A stretch of DNA of 64,000 bases from Basidiobolus meristosporus CBS 931.73 (taxonomy: Eukaryota; Basidiobolomycota; Basidiobolomycetes; Basidiobolales; Basidiobolaceae): assembly GCA_002104905.1 (NCBI GenBank), contig MCFE01000178.1:78239-142238 (forward strand), in the 5' to 3' direction. The position numbers and the translations under genes were made by a program. Positions 59,883 to 64,000 of this stretch are shown in pieces. The notes below the pieces were generated by a model. It worked only from the letters and a program-made list of their open reading frames with translations. It did no database searches and was not told the origin of the DNA. Numbering within the stretch: position 1 is the stretch's first letter; every line of letters begins with the position of its first letter.

Positions 59883-60136
59883 CCTGAGAAGTGAGAATCT
59901 GAATATATCTGAGCTAAGTTATACTGGTTTGCGGTAGCTGAATTGTGGCCGGAATGGCCAGTAGACTGGGGGAACTGAGAGGAATTTCTGGGCAATCACT
60001 GGCCAAATTTACTAGGCAAATCTGGCCAATTAGCATTTCAAGGATTTTGGCCAATCAGAGCCTTTACTTTGCCCGATGGTTGATCAAGCCATCTCCCAAT
60101 GAGCACACATCAATTTATTAATCAAATTTTGCTGGA

Positions 60137-60202
60137 TCCAGGATTTGAACCCACAACCATGGGTATGGAAGGGTTAGGGATAACCACAAGGCTAAGTGTT
60201 CT
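60137..60202 (-). other. tRNA-like Pol III promoter head of SINE
   Basis: A and B boxes with tRNA spacing (44 nt start to start). The T arm can pair partly (two G-C pairs and two G-U pairs), but acceptor and anticodon stems are decayed, so this is not a functional tRNA. It should act as an internal RNA polymerase III promoter. Confidence 0.8.
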
Positions 60203-60269
60203 TGGTTAGGGGGGGAGACAGTCACCAACAGGTGAAATCTTTATTTCAGTTGAAACAAAGAAGCCAGCG

Positions 60270-63038
60270 CTACTGTTGTAGCTTTGATACAAGAGTGTGT
60301 AGCTGAGGGGAATTTGTAGGTAAGTTAATAAGAAGTGATGATAGCTCTTCAGTGCTCAAGACACTGTTCAGTGGGAAGGGGGGTAGCAAGAGAGGTAAGA
60401 ATGACTTGTGAACAACATTAATGAGGGGAATATGATAAGGATTGATATTCATCATAAATGAAGTGTGCTGCTGCAGATATTGCTGCCAAAGGTCTGTCAA
60501 GTACTTCAGGTAGGCCAGCTTGGGTTTTTCTGACTGCAGAATAAAGTGAGCAAACTTCTTGACTTCAGGATCTCCAAGTATAGTTCTCCAGCAGGAGCCA
60601 GGTGTTGTGTGGTGTGTTCTCTTCCAGGCCTTAATCAGTGGGTTGTTGCAGTTGTGAAGTCTGAGGTATAATCTGGTTCTAAGGTAGAGAAGTCTGATCT
60701 TATAGGGCATAAACCCAAAAGCACCAAGAATAGCATGTCTGTAGGGGCATTCAGGCAAATGAGGCACCAAGGAGGTAATGCACCATACTGCAAACTTGTC
60801 AAGCTTAGTGCAGTCTCTAGAAGTAAGAGAGAGAAGTGGTAAGCCAAATTCCAGGACAGGGAAGACAAACTGCTTGAGTAGAAGGAGGCAGCTGGGAGCT
60901 GAAGTTGTAGGAGGAGTAACAGCCAACAGCTTGTGGAGTGCCTGTCTTGCAAGGATAATTCTCTTCTTCAGGTGTGCTCCAGAGTCTAGTCCAGTAGGAA
61001 GGAAAGGAAAGCCAAGATATGTAGCAGAAACCTGAGCAGGTAGAGTGGAGTTCTCCAAGATGATGGGAGAGCCCAAAGGTACTGTCTTTGCAATGGAAAG
61101 CTGGAGATTATTCTTCTGCAGATACTGGTGGATGGTCTGGGAGTCTTGTTGCACATTGGAGGAGGATATTCTGATGTCATCAGCAAAGAGAGTAACCAGG
61201 CAGTCAGCTGAGAGTCTTGGGAAGTCATTCAGGAAGATGGCAAACAGTATAGGACCAAGCACAGAGCCTTGAACCACTCCATTAGGAACTGAGAACACAG
61301 CTGATTGCTCACTTGGGTGCAGAATTCTTGCTTGTGGATCCAGAAACAGAGACCTGATAAGGAGGGTGAGAGAGGTACTGGAGAAGCATTGCAACTTGGA
61401 CTAAAGCAGATTTCTGTCAACTGAATCAAAGGCCTTAGTAATATCAAACAGAACAGAGGGATACTTGCACTGGAGAGAGTGATCTTGGCTAAGTATGACT
61501 GCATATTCCAAGGAGAGGCCAGGAACAAAGCCAAACTGTGCAGGATGAAACTTGAGGGAGTCAGAGTAGAGCTCCTGAGCAAGCAGAAGCTCAAACACCT
61601 TTCTGCAGGTGGGCAGCAGAGATATTGGCCTGTAGGAGCTAGGATCCAAGTGCTTTCCTTTACCCTTATACAGTGGCAGAACATTTGCAAAGGACCATTC
61701 CTCAGGAGTAGAAAGCTGGGCTGAGCATTGCTGAAACAGTGGAAGCAGAAGTGCAGACATGGCCTTGGTACTAGTCTTCAGAAGCTCATAGGAGATTGTG
61801 TCCACACCTGGAGCAGTAGAGTTGGGAAGCCTCTTGAGCACATTATGGATTCTCCTTTGATCAAGTGCAATTGGGATGGGCAGAGTCTTGAAGTCAGGAT
61901 GAAAGCCAGGAGTTGAGTACTGCTTTGTAGAGAAGAAGATGTTAGCCAGCTGTTCTGTTGAAGGTAACTTCCTGGAAGAGGGCCTCATTGCTCTGTAGAG
62001 TCTTGATACTGTTCTTGTTATAGAGTTGGAAGATTGCAGAGGCAAAGAACTCATAATATGATCCCAGAGCTGAGTATGCAGAGTGTGGTGAATTGCCTTG
62101 GAGTGGTGTATTGCTGTCAGGAGGAGTTTCTCTGTTTTTGGGTTAGGGAAACTCAGGTAGCTTTGTTGCAGGGCTGAAACAATGGATTCCCATTTTCTTG
62201 AGGTAACAGCAGTAGTCTTGCATGGCAGTGAGAGGGAGGCAGACACCAGAATCAGATGCTTCACAAAGAGCCAGGCATAGTTGAGATCATCTGGCAGAGA
62301 AAGTAGCAAACTGGCAAGCTTCAAGTAGTTCCCAAAGTCTTTCTTCTGATTCTTGGTAGCTTTGTGGGTGAGCACAGTAAGTTTTGGCAGCTTCTTCTTC
62401 ACAGCTGGTTGCATAGAAAGGGACCAGGCTGGGTGGTCAGAGGCTCTCAAGGATCCTAGCTCAGCTCCAGAGAATTGCTTCACTTCATTCACAAAGTAGA
62501 GGGCAGCAGCAGAAGGGCAGATCCAGTCAACACATCTTTTCTCAGATTGAGCACCCAGTGCTAGCAGATGGCTTTCTCTCAGGAAGTTCAGTAGGAATGT
62601 AGACCTTGGCTTCATTCTTGCAGTCAGAGTAGTCTTGTTCTCAGGATGGGGAATGTTGAGATCTCCAAGCAAGATAACAGGTGTTGATATAGATTGCTGG
62701 TATTGCTGAACTTTCTGGCAGATAACTTGCACTTCCTGAAGGGCAAGACTTGGAGGCAGATAGCAGAGCACCAGACTGATAGTTGGCAACTGGAGAGCAG
62801 CACAGTAAGGGGAGTAAAGAGGAACACAGAGCTGAGGAGTATTGATGGTAGAAGAGATGAAGCAGATGGAGGAGGTATTCTTTGTTCTAGGAGTAGAAAA
62901 GTAATATAGATTAGTCAAAAGTATAGAGGGTAGCTGGACATCAATCAAACACAGGAGGGAAAATCTTGAAAGAAGTCTCTCTAGAGTTGGTCTTGATGGC
63001 TGTATGCTGTTGCAGTTAAGCAACAGAACTTCAGGTAG
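60270..63038 (-). pseudogene. LINE ORF2: APE endonuclease and reverse transcriptase
   Basis: 923 codons in one frame, broken only by TAG at 61401-61403 where the sister copy has TGG. The N-terminal AP-type endonuclease shows LNCNS, LLGDLNIPHP, VDWICPS and ASDHPAW in order; the usual Gln-Glu motif near residue 30 reads DVQLPS, so the metal-binding Glu appears replaced. The RT domain has LPLYKGKG, SYRPISLLPT, FDITKAFDSVDR (motif A), NGVVQGSVLGPILF (motif B) and FADDIRIS (motif C), followed by a thumb and a C-terminal region without RNase H or a clear zinc knuckle. It would nick or use DNA ends as primer and copy the element RNA. The single stop makes this copy probably inactive. Confidence 0.92.
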
Positions 63039-63041
63039 TCA
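63036..63041 (-). promoter_or_regulatory. TGA-CTA leaky-stop context between ORF1 and ORF2
   Basis: The ORF1 stop TGA (63041-63039) is followed by CTA and then by an open frame in the same phase that leads into the endonuclease domain. UGA-CUA is an established readthrough-promoting context in eukaryotes. The same bases occur at 57994-57989 in the second copy. No ATG lies between the stop and the endonuclease Asn motif. Confidence 0.6.
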
Positions 63042-63768
63042 GGCAGAGGTTGTAGCTTCTTCAGAGGCAGCATTGACAATGTGACCTGCAGAGTCCCAGA
63101 GCTCTTCAAATGGTGCATCACTTAAGTCAGCAAGGAGGGAAATGGCATGATTCTTGAGGAAGTATGCCACATCATAGGAGGGGGCTTGTCTCTTGATGGC
63201 AGCAAAGAAAGACAGAATGGCAACATGGGCTGGAGGCTTGTTGAACAGTAGAGAGTCAGAGGATTCAGATTCTTCAGGCACTATCTTGAAGTCAGTTTTC
63301 AGCCAGTTAAGGTTCTTCTCCACAAAGACAACAAATGGGTCAGCAATGTTTTGGTCTAGGATAACCTCCAGAATCTTCCCTTTTCTCCAGGCCAGGTTGA
63401 CAATTCTTGAGAGCTGAATATTGCATGCCTTGAGTGCTTTCCTGATGTTTGAAATGGGAGTCCAGGGAACTTGCTTCAAGTACACACAGTCCAGGTAGAA
63501 GCTGGTGGTAGGTTTGCTGGGGGCTTGTAAGTCCTTCTGTGTTGCAATGGAGCTGCAGTAGTCAGATTGGAGTCCACATAATCAGTAGAGGGTTTTCTTG
63601 ATGTGTCTTGCTGAATGGTACTGGAGCTGGATGTGTTGATAATTCTTGCTAGAACCTTGCCTGCATAAGTCTGAGGTATAGCTGAGGTGACTGTAGAGGT
63701 GGTGGCAGCTGGTGCAGGTGGAGAGGCAGAGACTGAAGCAGGAACTGAGGTCACCTGGGAGAAGGCAG
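63042..63768 (-). pseudogene. LINE ORF1 (5'-truncated, one apparent frameshift)
   Basis: ORF1 of the distal LINE, presumably an RNA-binding chaperone protein of the element. The first part (63754-63500) is Ser/Thr/Pro-rich (SASPPAPAATTSTVTS). Around 63497 the sense shifts by one base to a frame beginning FYLDCVYLKQVPWTPIS and running to 63042. That part is helical and basic-acidic mixed (VRNIRKAL-like; AFEELWD-like elements) with no zinc knuckle. The frame is open into the telomere repeats, so the natural start is lost. Whether the shift is mutation or programmed cannot be judged because the second copy lacks the region. Confidence 0.65.
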
Positions 63769-64000
63769 TTAGGGTTAGGGTTAGGGTTAGGGTTAGGGTT
63801 AGGGTTAGGGTTAGGGTTAGGGTTAGGGTTAGGGTTAGGGTTAGGGTTAGGGTTAGGGTTAGGGTTAGGGTTAGGGTTAGGGTTAGGGTTAGGGTTAGGG
63901 TTAGGGTTAGGGTTAGGGTTAGGGTTAGGGTTAGGGTTAGGGTTAGGGTTAGGGTTAGGGTTAGGGTTAGGGTTAGGGTTAGGGTTAGGGTTAGGTTAGG
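63769..64000 (+). repeat. Telomere, (TTAGGG)n
   Basis: About 38 tandem TTAGGG units without interruption except one TTAGG near the very end (about 63991-63995). The G-rich strand reads towards the right end, so this is the right terminus of the chromosome. Confidence 0.98.

Larger units (their letters stand above)
59678..60204 (-). mobile_element. tRNA-derived SINE sharing the LINE 3' tail
   Basis: About 525 bp, non-coding. The 5' head (minus strand, 60202 to about 60137) is tRNA-like: an A box TTAGCCTTGTGGTTA at 60195-60181 and a perfect B box GGTTCAAATCC at 60151-60141, spaced exactly as tRNA positions 8 and 52. The body holds four small hairpins. The last 60 bp at the 3' end (59740-59681) match the LINE 3' tail (GGTGAAATCTTTATTT, AGTCACCAA, then AG and a G run on the plus strand), and the end abuts TTAGGG (59678-59683). 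A SINE that ends like a LINE is normally mobilised by that LINE's reverse transcriptase. Confidence 0.85.
60205..63768 (-). mobile_element. Telomere-abutting APE-type LINE
   Basis: Non-LTR retrotransposon. Its 3' end (...GACTGTCTCCCCCCC, 60210-60220) follows TTAGGG-type sequence at the SINE head. Its 5' end runs straight into the terminal TTAGGG array at 63769. No 5' UTR or ATG is visible for ORF1, so the 5' end is truncated by incomplete reverse transcription or terminal loss and then capped by telomere repeats. ORF1 and ORF2 are in one frame separated by a single TGA. Apart from one frameshift in ORF1 and one TGG-to-TAG change in ORF2, the element is intact. Confidence 0.92.

Noticed and set aside
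63476-63510. Programmed frameshift in LINE ORF1
   Set aside because: No clear slippery heptamer or structure was seen and the second copy lacks this region, so a mutation is the simpler reading.
63712-63999. Long open frame of Leu-Gly repeats
   Set aside because: It is a translation of the TTAGGG telomere array, not a gene.

Overview
This window is the right-hand end of a fungal chromosome. It finishes in about 38 uninterrupted TTAGGG units (63769-64000). The fungal assignment rests on the gene set: a division-2 chitin synthase with short introns, a Zn2Cys6/fungal-specific-domain regulator, an AA11-like LPMO with a CBM19-like tail, an Ssh4-like SPRY Rsp5 adaptor and a Psr1/SCP-type phosphatase. 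Introns are about 50-90 bp with GT-AG ends. I cannot name the species; an early-diverging lineage is possible but not shown.

Layout. 1-6529 is an AT-rich block of dead transposons (a Ty3/gypsy element with an integrase deletion and a nested solo LTR, then degenerate Plavaka-type debris). It ends at a short degenerate interstitial telomere tract (CCCTAG/CCCTAA, 6530-6559). 6560-31552 is gene-bearing, higher-GC DNA with wide spacers: an EH-coiled-coil-SH3-SH3 endocytic-type protein, a class IV-like chitin synthase, a double-PAS protein, a Zn2Cys6 factor, an acidic protein with two helical repeats, a small uncertain basic ORF and the LPMO. 31553-45740 is a nest of transposons: Plavaka/CMC-type transposase relics on both strands, a Ty1/copia element with matching 332-bp LTRs, several solo LTRs of the same family (most with clear 5-bp target duplications), and a repeated low-complexity unit. 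45741-53600 carries two more host genes (phosphatase, SPRY protein). 53970-55020 is a pile of nested LTRs.

The most interesting part is 55155-64000. Several retroelements lie head-to-tail, all on the minus strand, 3' ends toward the centromere and 5' ends toward the telomere. They are two long APE-type LINE copies, a LINE stub, a tRNA-derived SINE that shares the LINE 3' tail, and an unclassified element. Each 3' end abuts TTAGGG-type sequence. The distal LINE ends directly in the telomere. This is the geometry expected if element RNA is reverse-transcribed from the 3' G-rich chromosome end, as for Drosophila HeT-A or Magnaporthe MoTeR. In both long LINE copies ORF1 and ORF2 are in the same frame, separated only by a TGA-CTA, a known leaky-stop context, and ORF2 has no ATG before its endonuclease motif.

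Gene functions touch the cell surface and trafficking (chitin synthesis, chitin/polysaccharide oxidation, endocytosis, ubiquitin-dependent sorting), but nothing suggests a co-regulated cluster.
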